This document shows, in pieces, positions 43,721 to 52,723 of a stretch of DNA of 64,000 nt. The first letter of the stretch is position 1, and the number at the start of each line of letters is the position of its first letter. The position numbers and the translations under genes were made by a program. Source of the stretch: Caryophanon sp036309765 (lineage in GTDB: Bacteria; Bacillota; Bacilli; Bacillales_A; Planococcaceae); assembly GCA_036309765.1 (NCBI GenBank), contig JAXJTE010000231.1, forward strand, positions 19,982-83,981, given 5' to 3'. The notes beneath the pieces are model-generated. The model was not told the origin of the DNA, searched no databases, and saw nothing but the letters and a program-made list of their open reading frames with translations.

Positions 43721-44069
43721 ATAGTTGTTTCATGCATTTTTCAATAAGAGACTGATTCGCTTCCACCGATTGTAGACGCGTGACGTTTGGCAAAGCTTCC
43801 ACCGCTTCTACCATGCAACGCGCAATACCCTCTCCACGATGGCTCGGCATGACAGACACGTGCTGCACATACGCTGTTTCGCCGTCATGCTGCACACCGA
43901 TTAAGCCTAAATATTCGTCATTTTGTTTCCATAAATAGAGCTGCCACGTTTCTTCCGTTTCGTAACAACACATCGTCTCTCGTAGCTTTTTCAAATCCTT
44001 CTGCTCCGGGTTGAATGATAATAACCCCATTGCTAATTTTTCAAAAGCTTTTTTGTAACGACATAACAT
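43719..44069 (-). CDS. ribT: GNAT acetyltransferase, RibT-like
   Basis: 116-residue GNAT-fold protein with the acetyl-CoA motif SVMPSHRGEGIARCMVEA (about 72-89). Size and the nearby ypuF/scpAB fit RibT, the last gene of the B. subtilis riboflavin operon. The ribDEAH biosynthesis genes are absent here, so it stands alone. Substrate unknown. Start: ATG 8 nt after GAGGGA. Confidence 0.72.
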   Translation of the reverse strand: MLCRYKKAFEKLAMGLLSFNPEQKDLKKLRETMCCYETEETWQLYLWKQNDEYLGLIGVQHDGETAYVQHVSVMPSHRGEGIARCMVEAVEALPNVTRLQSVEANQSLIEKCMKQL

Positions 44070-44208
44070 TTGTTTAATCCCTCATCTTTTAGTAATCACG
44101 TAATTTCACATGACATATGCTACACGATTTCAAGCAGAAGGGCAAATTTTATTCCAATATTTAGGTTAAAATATACGAAAGTACGTTCGTTACAACGTTT
44201 TGGTGCGA

Positions 44209-45516
44209 CTATTTTAATGTAAGTGGTAAGTCATTTTGTACTAAATCTTCGTAGCTCTCACGACGTACAACTAACTGATGCTTGCCTTCTTCTACGAACA
44301 CAACAGCTGGACGTGGTACGCGGTTGTAGTTTGAAGCCATTGAGTAGCCGTATGCACCTGTACAGAACATCGCTAACGTGTCGCCTGCTTCTGCTTTTTG
44401 TAGCGCTGCGTCTACGATTAATTTATCGCCTGACTCACATAGTTTACCCGCTACTGTGTACGTGTAATCCGCTGCTTCGTTCGCTTTATTTGCGATCACC
44501 GCTTCGTATTTTGCATCGTATAATGCTGGGCGAATGTTATCGCTCATCCCACCGTCTACTGCGATGTATTCACGCACGCCAGGCACTTCTTTATGAGAGC
44601 CAATTGTGTAAAGTGACGTTCCTGCATCGCCGACTAATGAACGACCTGGCTCGATCCAAATTTGTGGCACGTCTAGGTTTAACTTCGCCGCTTCTTCCTT
44701 CACGACTTTAATCATGTCGGCAACGTATTGCTTCGGCTCAAGTGGTGTATCTTCTGCTGTGTAACGAATACCGAAGCCGCCACCTAAGTTTAATACTGTC
44801 GGTGTGAAGCCTGTTTCGTCGCGCCATGCACCTAGTTTGTTCATTAGCTTGCCTGCTGCTAAGCTGAAGCCTTCTGTTTCAAAAATTTGTGAACCGATAT
44901 GGCAATGTAAGCCTAATAATGAAATGTTTTGTTTCGCTTGTACGACTTTGAACGCTTCGTCAGCTTGCCCATTGTTTAAGTCAAAGCCGAATTTTGAATC
45001 CGCTTGACCTGTCGTAATGAACTCGTGCGTATGCGCTTCAACACCTGGTGTAACACGTAATAATACGTCCATCGTTTTACCTTTTTGCGCACCGATTTTT
45101 TCAATTAATTCGATTTCGTAAAAGTTATCAACTACGATACAGCCAAGGTCTGCGTCAAATGCCATTTCAATTTCTTCTACGCTTTTGTTGTTGCCGTGGA
45201 AGTGAATGCGCCCAGCTGGTACGCCTGCTTTTAACGCTGTAAATAACTCGCCGCCTGACACGACATCTACTGACATGTTTTCTTGTGCTGCTAATTGGTA
45301 CATTGCGACACATGCGAATGCTTTTGATGCGTACGCTACTTGTGCTTCAACGCCTAAATCTTTAAACGTCTCAACGAACCCTTGTGCGCGTTCGCGAATT
45401 AATGCTACGTCGTAAACGAATAACGGCGTGCCATATTCCTTTACGAGCTCAGACGTTTTCACGCCACCGATTGTTAATTCATTGTTTTCAATTGCTTGTG
45501 TTCCATATAAATGCAT
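44209..45516 (-). CDS. lysA: Diaminopimelate decarboxylase
   Basis: PLP-dependent last step of lysine synthesis. 435 residues of group IV decarboxylase fold: PLP lysine in VAYASKAFAC (about 60-69), HCHIGSQIF, NLGGGFGIRY, EPGRSLVGDAGT and CESGD. In B. subtilis the spoVA operon and spoIIA-sigF lie between this gene and the nucleoside phosphorylase genes; here the neighbour is pdp directly. dapF of the same pathway is at 58.2 kb. I found no lysine riboswitch in its leader. Confidence 0.96.
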   Translation of the reverse strand: MHLYGTQAIENNELTIGGVKTSELVKEYGTPLFVYDVALIRERAQGFVETFKDLGVEAQVAYASKAFACVAMYQLAAQENMSVDVVSGGELFTALKAGVPAGRIHFHGNNKSVEEIEMAFDADLGCIVVDNFYEIELIEKIGAQKGKTMDVLLRVTPGVEAHTHEFITTGQADSKFGFDLNNGQADEAFKVVQAKQNISLLGLHCHIGSQIFETEGFSLAAGKLMNKLGAWRDETGFTPTVLNLGGGFGIRYTAEDTPLEPKQYVADMIKVVKEEAAKLNLDVPQIWIEPGRSLVGDAGTSLYTIGSHKEVPGVREYIAVDGGMSDNIRPALYDAKYEAVIANKANEAADYTYTVAGKLCESGDKLIVDAALQKAEAGDTLAMFCTGAYGYSMASNYNRVPRPAVVFVEEGKHQLVVRRESYEDLVQNDLPLTLK

Positions 45517-45780
45517 GCGATGTTTCCCCTTACTGTCAATTTATTATCACGAATGTCGATTCATTTCGGCTCAAACATTCACGATTTATTATGAAGAAAA
45601 CTTTACCACACAGCCGACATTGCCGCAACGAATTTCGTCTCACTTATTCGAATGTTTGAATAATTATGAATGCAACGAAATGTTTATAACATCGCTATGT
45701 CAGGATAAACATACGCTACATCGATTGGCGACCGAACGATATTGCCAATGTTTTCTTAATTTTTATTCATTAGAGCGAAT
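45517..45780 (-). other. Leader/intergenic region of lysA
   Basis: AT-rich sequence between pdp and lysA. A weak promoter-like pair (TTGCGG, 17 nt, TAAAGT) is visible on the minus strand about 95 nt upstream of lysA. No gene, aptamer or repeat is recognisable. Confidence 0.35.
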
Positions 45781-45827
45781 AAAAAGGGATTATATTCAGC
45801 GGGCAAGCCGTTTGAATATAATCCCTA
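45781..45827 (-). terminator. Terminator of pdp
   Basis: AGGGATTATATTCA and TGAATATAATCCCT pair perfectly over 14 bp around a GC-rich loop; on the minus strand TTTTTA follows. Confidence 0.85.
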
Positions 45828-45831
45828 TTAT

Positions 45832-47082
45832 TTACGATTGAACGTTGTATGCACGTAACGCCTGTGCCACAATGTCTTCTTGAATATCGTTGTTCGCATA
45901 TAAATACGCAAGCACGTCACCTACTGCTACGCTTGCGCCGTCTTTTACGACAAGCTCGATGCCTGCATCAAAATCAAGCACCGATTCTTTCGTTAAGCGA
46001 CCTGCGCCTAGAGCAACCGACACTTCGCCGATTTGCTGTGCGTCGATTGATTGCACAACACCTGCTTTGTCCGCTACGACCGCTACTTTATGCGCGACGT
46101 CGTTCATGACCGTATCGTTCACGTCGCCGCCTTGTAAGCGAATCATTTCAAATAATTTTTCCTTCGCCGCACCGCTTCGTAGCACTTCAAGTACTTCCTC
46201 ACGCGCTGTCGGCTTGTTGTTTGTTGCCATGTTGTACATATCAACTGCCACGTCGACACACGTAGCGATTAAATCTTGGCTCGTTTTATCATTGTTGCCC
46301 GCAAGCACGTCAATTGCTTCAACGACTTCTAGCTTGTTACCGATGAAGCGTCCGAGTGGATTGTTCATATCTGAGTAATGAATTTTCATTTTGCGGTTGA
46401 ACGCCTCGCCGATTTGCTGCATCGCTTGCCCAAGCTGCTGCGCTTCGTCAATCGTTTTCATAAATGCCCCGTTGCCGTACTTCACGTCAAGCACAATGCC
46501 GTCTGCGCCTGATGCGATTTTTTTCGACATAATCGACGCGGCAATTAACGGAATCGAATCGACTGTACCTGTTACGTCGCGTAGTGCGTATAGCTTTTTG
46601 TCTGCTGGTACGATGTTTGCCGTTTGACCTGCCACCGCAATGTTCGCGTTTTGCACGTTCGCGATAAATTCGTCCATCTCAAGCTCTACACGTAACCCTT
46701 TAATCGATTCTAATTTATCGAGCGTGCCACCTGTAATGCCTAAGCCGCGACCTGAAAATTTCGCTACTGGTACGCCAAGTGCTGCTAAAATAGGTGTCAC
46801 AACGAGCGTTACTTTATCGCCAACACCGCCTGTTGAATGCTTATCTACTTTAAAGCCATCAATCGATGATAAATCAACGACGTCACCTGACTTAATCATC
46901 GCATCTGTTAACGCAAACGTTTCCTCTGGCGTCATGCCGTTTAGGCGAATCGCCATTAATAGCGCAGAAATTTGGTAATCTGGAATGTCACCATTTACAT
47001 AGCCTGTAATGAAAAATTCAATTTCCTCGTTCGTTAATGCGCGGTGATTTTTTTTATGTTCAATGATGCTTAAAATATTCAT
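45832..47082 (-). CDS. pdp: Pyrimidine-nucleoside phosphorylase
   Basis: Phosphorolysis of thymidine, uridine and deoxyuridine. 416 residues, family motifs DKHSTGGVGDKVTLVV (about 80-95) for phosphate binding, KFSGRGLGITGGTLDKLE and SIMSKKIASGADGIVLDVK. Start ATG 47082; the in-frame GTG at 47091 overlaps the AGAAGTG ribosome site. deoB upstream takes the (deoxy)ribose-1-phosphate product, though a terminator lies between the two genes. Confidence 0.95.
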   Translation of the reverse strand: MNILSIIEHKKNHRALTNEEIEFFITGYVNGDIPDYQISALLMAIRLNGMTPEETFALTDAMIKSGDVVDLSSIDGFKVDKHSTGGVGDKVTLVVTPILAALGVPVAKFSGRGLGITGGTLDKLESIKGLRVELEMDEFIANVQNANIAVAGQTANIVPADKKLYALRDVTGTVDSIPLIAASIMSKKIASGADGIVLDVKYGNGAFMKTIDEAQQLGQAMQQIGEAFNRKMKIHYSDMNNPLGRFIGNKLEVVEAIDVLAGNNDKTSQDLIATCVDVAVDMYNMATNNKPTAREEVLEVLRSGAAKEKLFEMIRLQGGDVNDTVMNDVAHKVAVVADKAGVVQSIDAQQIGEVSVALGAGRLTKESVLDFDAGIELVVKDGASVAVGDVLAYLYANNDIQEDIVAQALRAYNVQS

Positions 47083-47112
47083 ATATGTCACTTCTTTCTT
47101 TTAAGTAAGGTA

Positions 47113-47148
47113 CAAAAGGGCTGTGCTACATGTCGTTAGCACAGCTCC
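47113..47148 (-). terminator. Terminator between deoB and pdp
   Basis: Minus-strand GGAGCTGTGCTA and TAGCACAGCCC arms followed by TTTTG. Confidence 0.65.
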
Positions 47149-47153
47149 ATTCA

Positions 47154-48329
47154 TTACACTAATTTCGCTAAAAAGCTTTTGCCTGACGGTGGTGCTTCCA
47201 CGCCGAAGTTTTCCGCAATCGTTGCGGCGATGTCTGCGAACGTTTCTGGCATATCAAGCTGCTGCCCTCCGTTAAAGCGCGGTGAGTACACAAGCAGTGG
47301 CACGTACTCACGTGTATGATCTGTTCCTGGGAATGTCGGGTCGTTGCCGTGGTCTGCTGTAATGATAAGCAAATCATCTTCACCAAGTGCGTCGAGTATT
47401 TCTGGTAAGCGGCGGTCAAATTCCTCCAGTGCCTCCCCGTAACCTTGCGGGTCGCGGCGGTGTCCGAAGTTCGCGTCGAAGTCCACTAAGTTTAAGAAGC
47501 TCATGCCTTCAAACTCGCGACGCACGACTTTCGCTAGCTGGTCCATGCCGTCTGTATTATCTTTCGTACGAATCGATTCTGTCACACCGGCACCGTTGAA
47601 AATATCTGAAATTTTCCCGATGGCGATGACGTCTTTTCCTGCATCCTTTAGCGCATCCATCGTCGTGCGTCCGAATGGTGAAAGCGCGTAATCATGACGG
47701 TTTGACGTGCGCGTAAAGTTGCCTGGTGTTCCAACGAACGGACGCGCAATAACACGACCGACTAAATATTCAGGTGCAAGTGTTAGCTCACGTACAATTT
47801 CACAAATGCGGTATAGCTCCTCAAGTGGCACAACGTCCTCATGTGCAGCAATTTGTAGCACCGGGTCAGCAGATGTATACACAATTAAATTGCCTTCTTC
47901 CATATGCTGTGGACCGAAGTCATCGATGACTGCTGTGCCGCTGTAAGGTAAGTTACAAACGACGCGACGCCCTGTTTTTTCTTCGATTAATGCAATCAGT
48001 TCTTGCGGGAAACCGTCTGGATACACTTTAAAGGGCTTGTCGATGTGTAAGCCCATAATTTCCCAATGTCCTGTCATCGTATCTTTGCCGACTGACGCCT
48101 CTTGCATTTTTGTATAATACGCTTTCGGTGCGGCGGCTTTTTCGACACCGTCAATTTCACGAATGTTCGATAAGCCTAGCGCCGCCATATTTGGCATGTG
48201 TAAGCCGTTCATGTACGCGGCAATATGCCCGAGCGTATCTGAACCAACATCTCCAAATTGCGCGGCATCTGGAGCTTCTCCAATGCCAACCGAATCCATT
48301 ACAATTACATGTACTTTTTTAAATGTCAT
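47154..48329 (-). CDS. deoB: Phosphopentomutase
   Basis: Interconverts (deoxy)ribose-1- and -5-phosphate; known as drm in B. subtilis. 391 residues of alkaline-phosphatase superfamily: metal-binding VMDSVGIGEAPDA (about 10-22), the phospho-acceptor threonine in GKDTMTGHWE (about 81-90) and the C-terminal ITADHGNDPTFPGTDHTRE. xerD lies upstream, as in B. subtilis ripX-drm. Confidence 0.95.
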   Translation of the reverse strand: MTFKKVHVIVMDSVGIGEAPDAAQFGDVGSDTLGHIAAYMNGLHMPNMAALGLSNIREIDGVEKAAAPKAYYTKMQEASVGKDTMTGHWEIMGLHIDKPFKVYPDGFPQELIALIEEKTGRRVVCNLPYSGTAVIDDFGPQHMEEGNLIVYTSADPVLQIAAHEDVVPLEELYRICEIVRELTLAPEYLVGRVIARPFVGTPGNFTRTSNRHDYALSPFGRTTMDALKDAGKDVIAIGKISDIFNGAGVTESIRTKDNTDGMDQLAKVVRREFEGMSFLNLVDFDANFGHRRDPQGYGEALEEFDRRLPEILDALGEDDLLIITADHGNDPTFPGTDHTREYVPLLVYSPRFNGGQQLDMPETFADIAATIAENFGVEAPPSGKSFLAKLV

Positions 48330-48414
48330 ACGTTTTTCCTCCTACATTACTGCTCGCTCTATTCTATCAAACATTTCTCAAAAAATATACGTCAGACATC
48401 AGACTAAGTTTTTT

Positions 48415-49305
48415 TTATGCGCGTGGATGGAATTGTTTGTACACTTCTAGCAAGCGCTTTTTACTAACGTGCGTATAAATTTGCGTCGTTGAAATATCTG
48501 CATGTCCGAGCATTTCCTGCACTGCACGTAAATCGGCACCGTTTTCGACTAAATGCGTCGCAAATGAATGGCGCAGCATATGCGGTGTAATGCTCATTTG
48601 TAGCTCCGCCGCCTCGCCGTACTGTCTTAAAATCGTGCCGATCCCTTGACGCGTTAACCGCTTCCCACGCTGATTAATGAAAAAAGCGTCCGTTTTCGCT
48701 GCTAAAAACGCTGGTCGCCCTTCCTGTAAATAACGCGTACATGCCGACAATGCGCCGCGCCCAAGCGGAATGATGCGCTCCTTGCCACCTTTACCGTACA
48801 CGCGCACGAAGCCCATCGTCATATGCACATCATCTAAATTGAGCGTCATGCATTCACTGACACGCATGCCGCTTCCGTACAATAGCTCTAAAATCGCAGC
48901 GTCGCGTATGCCGTGTGGTGTCGTCACGTCCGGTACGTCCATTAAGCGATCGATTTGCTCTACCGATAGGACGTGTGGCAGCTTCTGCTCAAGCTTCGGC
49001 ATTTCTAAATGAACGGTCGGGTCGCGCGTCACCTTTTGTTCGCGCACTAAAAACTGATGGAACTTGCGAATCGACGAAATATGCCGCGCAATCGTACGCG
49101 TACTTTTACTTTGTCCTTTTAACTGCTGTAAAAATTCAACGATGTGCAGTCGCTTCACATCGCGTAACGCCAACTGCTGTAATTCGATGTACGCTAAATA
49201 AGCGACTAAATCACGCTTATATGCTTGTAGCGTGTTGCTCGCTAATTGACGCTCTACTCGTAAAAAATGCAAATAATCTTCCAGTGCAAATTGCTGCTCA
49301 TTCAT
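48415..49305 (-). CDS. xerD: Tyrosine recombinase XerD
   Basis: Site-specific recombinase that resolves chromosome dimers at dif with XerC. 296 residues: N-terminal SAM-like core-binding domain, then catalytic residues R (GSGMRVSE), K (YGKGGKE), H-x-x-R (HMLRHSFATH), H (LGHADIS) and nucleophile Y (TTQIYTHV). Second ATG at 49305 preferred over 49311 by spacing to AAGGGG. Position next to fur and deoB supports XerD rather than XerC. Confidence 0.94.
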   Translation of the reverse strand: MNEQQFALEDYLHFLRVERQLASNTLQAYKRDLVAYLAYIELQQLALRDVKRLHIVEFLQQLKGQSKSTRTIARHISSIRKFHQFLVREQKVTRDPTVHLEMPKLEQKLPHVLSVEQIDRLMDVPDVTTPHGIRDAAILELLYGSGMRVSECMTLNLDDVHMTMGFVRVYGKGGKERIIPLGRGALSACTRYLQEGRPAFLAAKTDAFFINQRGKRLTRQGIGTILRQYGEAAELQMSITPHMLRHSFATHLVENGADLRAVQEMLGHADISTTQIYTHVSKKRLLEVYKQFHPRA

Positions 49306-49396
49306 ACGCATACCCCTTTTTCTATCTTTTCGAACAACCTCACGTCGTCTATGAAAACCGTGCCATCATTGTATCAAAATTTCGTGCGCACACAAC

Positions 49397-49432
49397 AAAA
49401 AAATGCCATTCGAAAAACGATTCGAATGACAC
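49397..49432 (-). terminator. Terminator of fur
   Basis: Minus-strand TGTCATTCGAATCG and TTCGAATGGCA arms followed by seven T. Confidence 0.75.
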
Positions 49433-49442
49433 TCATTGTTTA

Positions 49443-49901
49443 TTACTTATTGTCTTCATCGCTGCCATCGTGACAACGCCAGCAAATGCCATGGAACGTT
49501 AAGCGATGGTCTTTAATTTGGAAATTCCAGCGCTTTTCAACAATCGCCTCAACATCCTCAAGTAAATCTTCTTGAATTTCATCGACTGCTCCACACTCTA
49601 AGCATACTAAATGATGGTGGAAATGTGTCGCACCTTCTTGGCGTAAATCATAGCGAGATACACCGTCGCCAAAGTTAATTTTATCGACTACTTTTAATTC
49701 TGTTAACAATTCTAACGTTCTATATACAGTTGCAAGCCCAATTTCAGGTGCTTTTTCTTTTACGAGTAAATATACATCCTCCGCAGAAAGATGGTCCTCC
49801 TCGTTTTCCAAAAGTACCGCTACTGTTGCTTCTCGCTGTGGCGTCAGCTTATAGCTAGCACTATGCAACTGTTTTTTAATTCGATCAATACGGCTCTCCA
49901 T
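49443..49901 (-). CDS. fur: Ferric uptake regulator Fur
   Basis: 152-residue Fe2+-dependent repressor. Winged helix with LTPQREATVAVLLENE and GLATVYRTLELL; sensor/dimer part with HFHHHLVCLECG, and structural zinc cysteines CLEC and CWRC. Fur, rather than PerR or Zur, is supported by position beside xerD and by overall match to B. subtilis Fur. AGGAGG is 7 nt before the ATG at 49901. spoIIM, adjacent to fur in B. subtilis, is absent. Confidence 0.92.
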   Translation of the reverse strand: MESRIDRIKKQLHSASYKLTPQREATVAVLLENEEDHLSAEDVYLLVKEKAPEIGLATVYRTLELLTELKVVDKINFGDGVSRYDLRQEGATHFHHHLVCLECGAVDEIQEDLLEDVEAIVEKRWNFQIKDHRLTFHGICWRCHDGSDEDNK

Positions 49902-49925
49902 ATGACGCCCTCCTAAACTCATCTT

Positions 49926-49955
49926 ATTATACCAAATGATTAAAATGGCTGACAA
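49926..49955 (-). promoter_or_regulatory. Sigma-A promoter of fur
   Basis: TTGTCA, 18 nt spacer, TATAAT, 25 nt upstream of the fur start. Confidence 0.65.
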
Positions 49956-50261
49956 CATTGTCGCTCTCATTCAATGAAAACATTTCAACCATTTACTATA
50001 ATACGTGAACAGCTCATTTATGTTGATGTGTTATGTACATCGTGATGCATCACGCTATGTTATGTTTTCAAATGAATGTTTTGTTCTGCTCAATAAATGA
50101 TGCCTTCGCTACATTTTCAGTAAATCAAACCTTACTTAGTATACGTGAAAAAAACAAAAGTAGCGAGCGTTATTCACTTTTTGCCGAAACAGTCACGCAA
50201 GTTTTGTCACGGTTCTTTCAAAATTACGTACAAACAAAGCATTCTACAAACCGTCACGATT
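49956..50261. other. Gap between nudF and fur
   Basis: About 300 bases of AT-rich sequence. I see no gene, terminator with a clear T-run, repeat or operator in it. Confidence 0.4.
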
Positions 50262-50801
50262 TTAATTTTGCATTTTTGCCCACAAAATCGCAAATGCCGT
50301 TTTCGCATCATAAATCGCACCAGACGCCATGAGTTCCTCTGCTTCTTCAATGGTCACATACAGCAGTTCAATAAATTCATCTTCATCTCCTGCTTGTGGC
50401 TGCTCGATTTTAAACAGCTGCTTGGCGACGTATAAATGAATGACTTCATCGGCAAAGCCCGGTGACGTCGCAAAGCTTTGAATATACGTTAGCTCGCCGC
50501 AACCGTAGCCCGTTTCTTCCTCTAGCTCACGACGCGCCGTCACGATTGGTTTCTCACCCGGCTCAAGCTTACCAGCAGGAATTTCAATGAGCGAGCGTTC
50601 AAGTGGTTTTCGGTATTGCTCGACTAATATGAGCTTGCCATCATCCGTTAACGCAATAATCGCAACGGCACCTGGATGTTTCACAATTTCACGTTTTGCT
50701 TGCTGTCCATCGGGTAATTGTACAGTATCAACTTGTAATGAAATAACGCGCCCAGTAAAATGGTGCTCGCTTTGAATCGTTCGTTCTTCAAATTTTTTCA
50801 T
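50262..50801 (-). CDS. nudF: ADP-ribose pyrophosphatase (Nudix)
   Basis: 179 residues. The Nudix box is complete: G-x5-E-x7-REUxEEx-GU as GKLEPGEKPIVTARRELEEE followed by TGY (about 76-98). The GLU-type start MKKFEERTIQSEHHFTGRVI matches B. subtilis NudF (YqkG). It hydrolyses ADP-ribose to AMP and ribose-5-phosphate. Divergent from the aldo/keto reductase gene. Confidence 0.92.
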   Translation of the reverse strand: MKKFEERTIQSEHHFTGRVISLQVDTVQLPDGQQAKREIVKHPGAVAIIALTDDGKLILVEQYRKPLERSLIEIPAGKLEPGEKPIVTARRELEEETGYGCGELTYIQSFATSPGFADEVIHLYVAKQLFKIEQPQAGDEDEFIELLYVTIEEAEELMASGAIYDAKTAFAILWAKMQN

Positions 50802-50883
50802 TGCTATCCCTCACTTGTTTTATCACTATGATTCATTGTACCATTATTAAGAATTGACTGGAAAGATAAAGGAGGTTATCCGG

Positions 50884-51780
50884 ATGAAACAACGTACATT
50901 AGGTAATAGTAATTTTTCAGTGTCAGAGCTTGCAATCGGCTGCATGTCTTTACCGACACAAATTGACGATGCAGCGCCAATTATTCAAACAGCGCTCGAC
51001 TATGGCATTAACTATTTCGATACAGCTGATCTTTACAATCAAGGGAAAAATGAAGAAATGCTCGGGCAAATTTTAAAGCCAGTACGCGACGAAGTGTTTA
51101 TCGCAACAAAAGTCGGCAACAAGTGGCATGACGGCGAGGAAGGTTGGACGTGGGATGCATCAAGCGACTACATAAACCGTGCTGTACGTAGTAGCTTGCA
51201 GCGACTGGATACTGATTACATCGATTTATATCAGCTACACGGCGGCACGACAGACGATAACTTCGAGGAAATTACCGAAACGTTTGAGGCGTTAAAACAA
51301 GAAGGGCTCATTCGAGAATACGGCATTTCATCGATTCGCCCAAACGTCATTTCTCGCTTTGTGCCAAATAGCGCGGCTGTATCGGTTATGATGCAGTATA
51401 GCTTGCTCGACCGTCGACCAGAGGAATGGTTCTCGCTTATCGAAGAAGCGGGCGCATCTGTCGTATCACGCGGCACGATTGCAAAAGGGCTTTTATCGTA
51501 TGAATGGAAAGAGCGCATTACAAAAGAAGGGTATGAAACGTACGCATATGAGGAGCTTGAACAACTGTTAAACGAGCTGGAGCAGCAATATGGCAATCTT
51601 CAAGCCGTTGCATTAGCGTTTAACTTAAATAACACAGCCATTGCATCGACTGTAATTGGCGCAAGCAGCAACGAGCAGCTAAACGCTACAATTGCCGCAT
51701 ATGACGTATCACAAGAAATTGCTGATTTATCGCTTGTTGAGCAGCTGACAACCGCTGCACGTTACACAAACCATCGATGA
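50884..51780 (+). CDS. yqkF: Aldo/keto reductase (YqkF-like)
   Basis: 298-residue NADPH-dependent oxidoreductase of TIM-barrel fold. Catalytic tetrad visible: Asp and Tyr in FDTADLYNQGKNEEM, Lys in FIATKVGNKW, His in YQLHGG. YGISSIRPNVI and SVMMQYSLLDRRPEEW match B. subtilis YqkF specifically. Substrate unknown. The ATG at 50884 follows AGGAGG at 8 nt. It overlaps the VanZ gene by 4 nt. Confidence 0.9.
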   Translation: MKQRTLGNSNFSVSELAIGCMSLPTQIDDAAPIIQTALDYGINYFDTADLYNQGKNEEMLGQILKPVRDEVFIATKVGNKWHDGEEGWTWDASSDYINRAVRSSLQRLDTDYIDLYQLHGGTTDDNFEEITETFEALKQEGLIREYGISSIRPNVISRFVPNSAAVSVMMQYSLLDRRPEEWFSLIEEAGASVVSRGTIAKGLLSYEWKERITKEGYETYAYEELEQLLNELEQQYGNLQAVALAFNLNNTAIASTVIGASSNEQLNATIAAYDVSQEIADLSLVEQLTTAARYTNHR

Positions 51781-52256
51781 AAAAATACGTTTTTTTACTA
51801 TTTTTACTTGCGCTGCTCATCGTCTTTTCCAACACAACGTATGAGCAGCAATCACTTATTCCACTTCTACACGTCTTGCTCGCTAGTCAGCCATTCACGC
51901 CGTTTTTAAGTCAATTCGAGTTTACATATTGGGGGCGCACCATTTCAGTTGAGCAATCTGGCTATTTTCATTTTGTCGAATTCCTCATTCGAAAAGGTAC
52001 GCACTTTAGCTTTTTCGGTCTAATTGGCGTCGTCATCTTTTACGTGCTGCGTCGCGTGCGCTTTGCTCCATTGCTTGCGATCATCGCCGTGTTTATACTC
52101 GGCTGCTTAGATGAGTATCGCCAAAGCTTTTCGCCTGACCGCACTGGCACGATAAAAGATGTGTATATCGATACAGCAGGTGCGATTTTGTTCGTCACGC
52201 TTGCGTATATTGTATTCAAATTAAAGCAAAAAAAAACACGAAATGAACGCGCATAG
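51777..52256 (+). CDS. VanZ family membrane protein
   Basis: 159 residues with about four membrane helices (near 5-20, 75-90, 95-115 and 130-148). The VanZ motif appears as RKGTHFSFFGLIGV and LDEYRQSFSPDRTGTIKDVYID. VanZ proteins are linked to teicoplanin resistance in one transposon, but chromosomal members mostly have no assigned role. Translationally coupled to yqkF. Confidence 0.88.
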   Translation: MKKYVFLLFLLALLIVFSNTTYEQQSLIPLLHVLLASQPFTPFLSQFEFTYWGRTISVEQSGYFHFVEFLIRKGTHFSFFGLIGVVIFYVLRRVRFAPLLAIIAVFILGCLDEYRQSFSPDRTGTIKDVYIDTAGAILFVTLAYIVFKLKQKKTRNERA

Positions 52257-52276
52257 GCGGCATTTCGTGTTTTTTT
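52228..52276. terminator. Bidirectional terminator
   Basis: AAACACGAAATG and CATTTCGTGTTT arms with A and T runs outside; between the convergent VanZ and Spx-like genes. Confidence 0.85.
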
Positions 52277-52682
52277 AATCGAGCGCAGTCGCTTTTTGCT
52301 GCAACGTATGTAATTCATATGCACGCACTTTTCGCGGAATGAAGCGGCGAATATCAATTTCGTTATAACCAATTTGCAAACGCTTCTCATCCTTTACAAT
52401 CGGGCTACGCAATAAGCGCGGATGTTGCTGAATGAGCTCAAATAATTGTTGAAGCGATAATTGATCGACGTCCAACTGCAACGCTTTAAAATCATTCGAG
52501 TTTGTCGCAATAATATCGTCCGTACCGTTTTCAGTCATGCGTAAAATCGCTTTAAATTCTGCTAATGTAAATGCGGATGGTGTAATTCGTTTTTCGGTAA
52601 ATGGAATGTCATTTGCTTTCAACCATTTAATTGCTTTTCTGGATGAAGAACAGCTAGACTGCGTATAAATCGTAACGGTCAT
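52275..52682 (-). CDS. Spx/ArsC-family regulator with CxxS motif
   Basis: 135-residue Spx-like protein that in this family binds the RNA polymerase alpha C-terminal domain to reprogramme transcription in thiol stress. LRMTENGTDDIIAT, LLRSPIVKDEKRLQIGYNE and DIRRFIPRKVRAYEL track Spx closely; the glycine that contacts alpha (Gly52 in Spx) is kept at 53. The redox switch is altered: CSSS at 11-14 replaces CxxC, so no intramolecular disulfide can form. It may be a constitutive Spx paralogue or a MgsR-like protein. A MITE copy is inserted 33 nt upstream of its start. Confidence 0.85.
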   Translation of the reverse strand: MTVTIYTQSSCSSSRKAIKWLKANDIPFTEKRITPSAFTLAEFKAILRMTENGTDDIIATNSNDFKALQLDVDQLSLQQLFELIQQHPRLLRSPIVKDEKRLQIGYNEIDIRRFIPRKVRAYELHTLQQKATALD

Positions 52683-52723
52683 TCTTCATGCCTCACTTTC
52701 TATTGTAAAGTCGAATCCGTTAT

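Noticed and set aside
45517..45780. Possible lysine riboswitch in front of lysA
   Set aside because: None of the conserved L-box blocks could be found in the leader on either strand.
51777..52256. VanZ as a glycopeptide-resistance determinant
   Set aside because: No vanHAX genes nearby; VanZ-family proteins are common in Bacillales chromosomes with no link to resistance.
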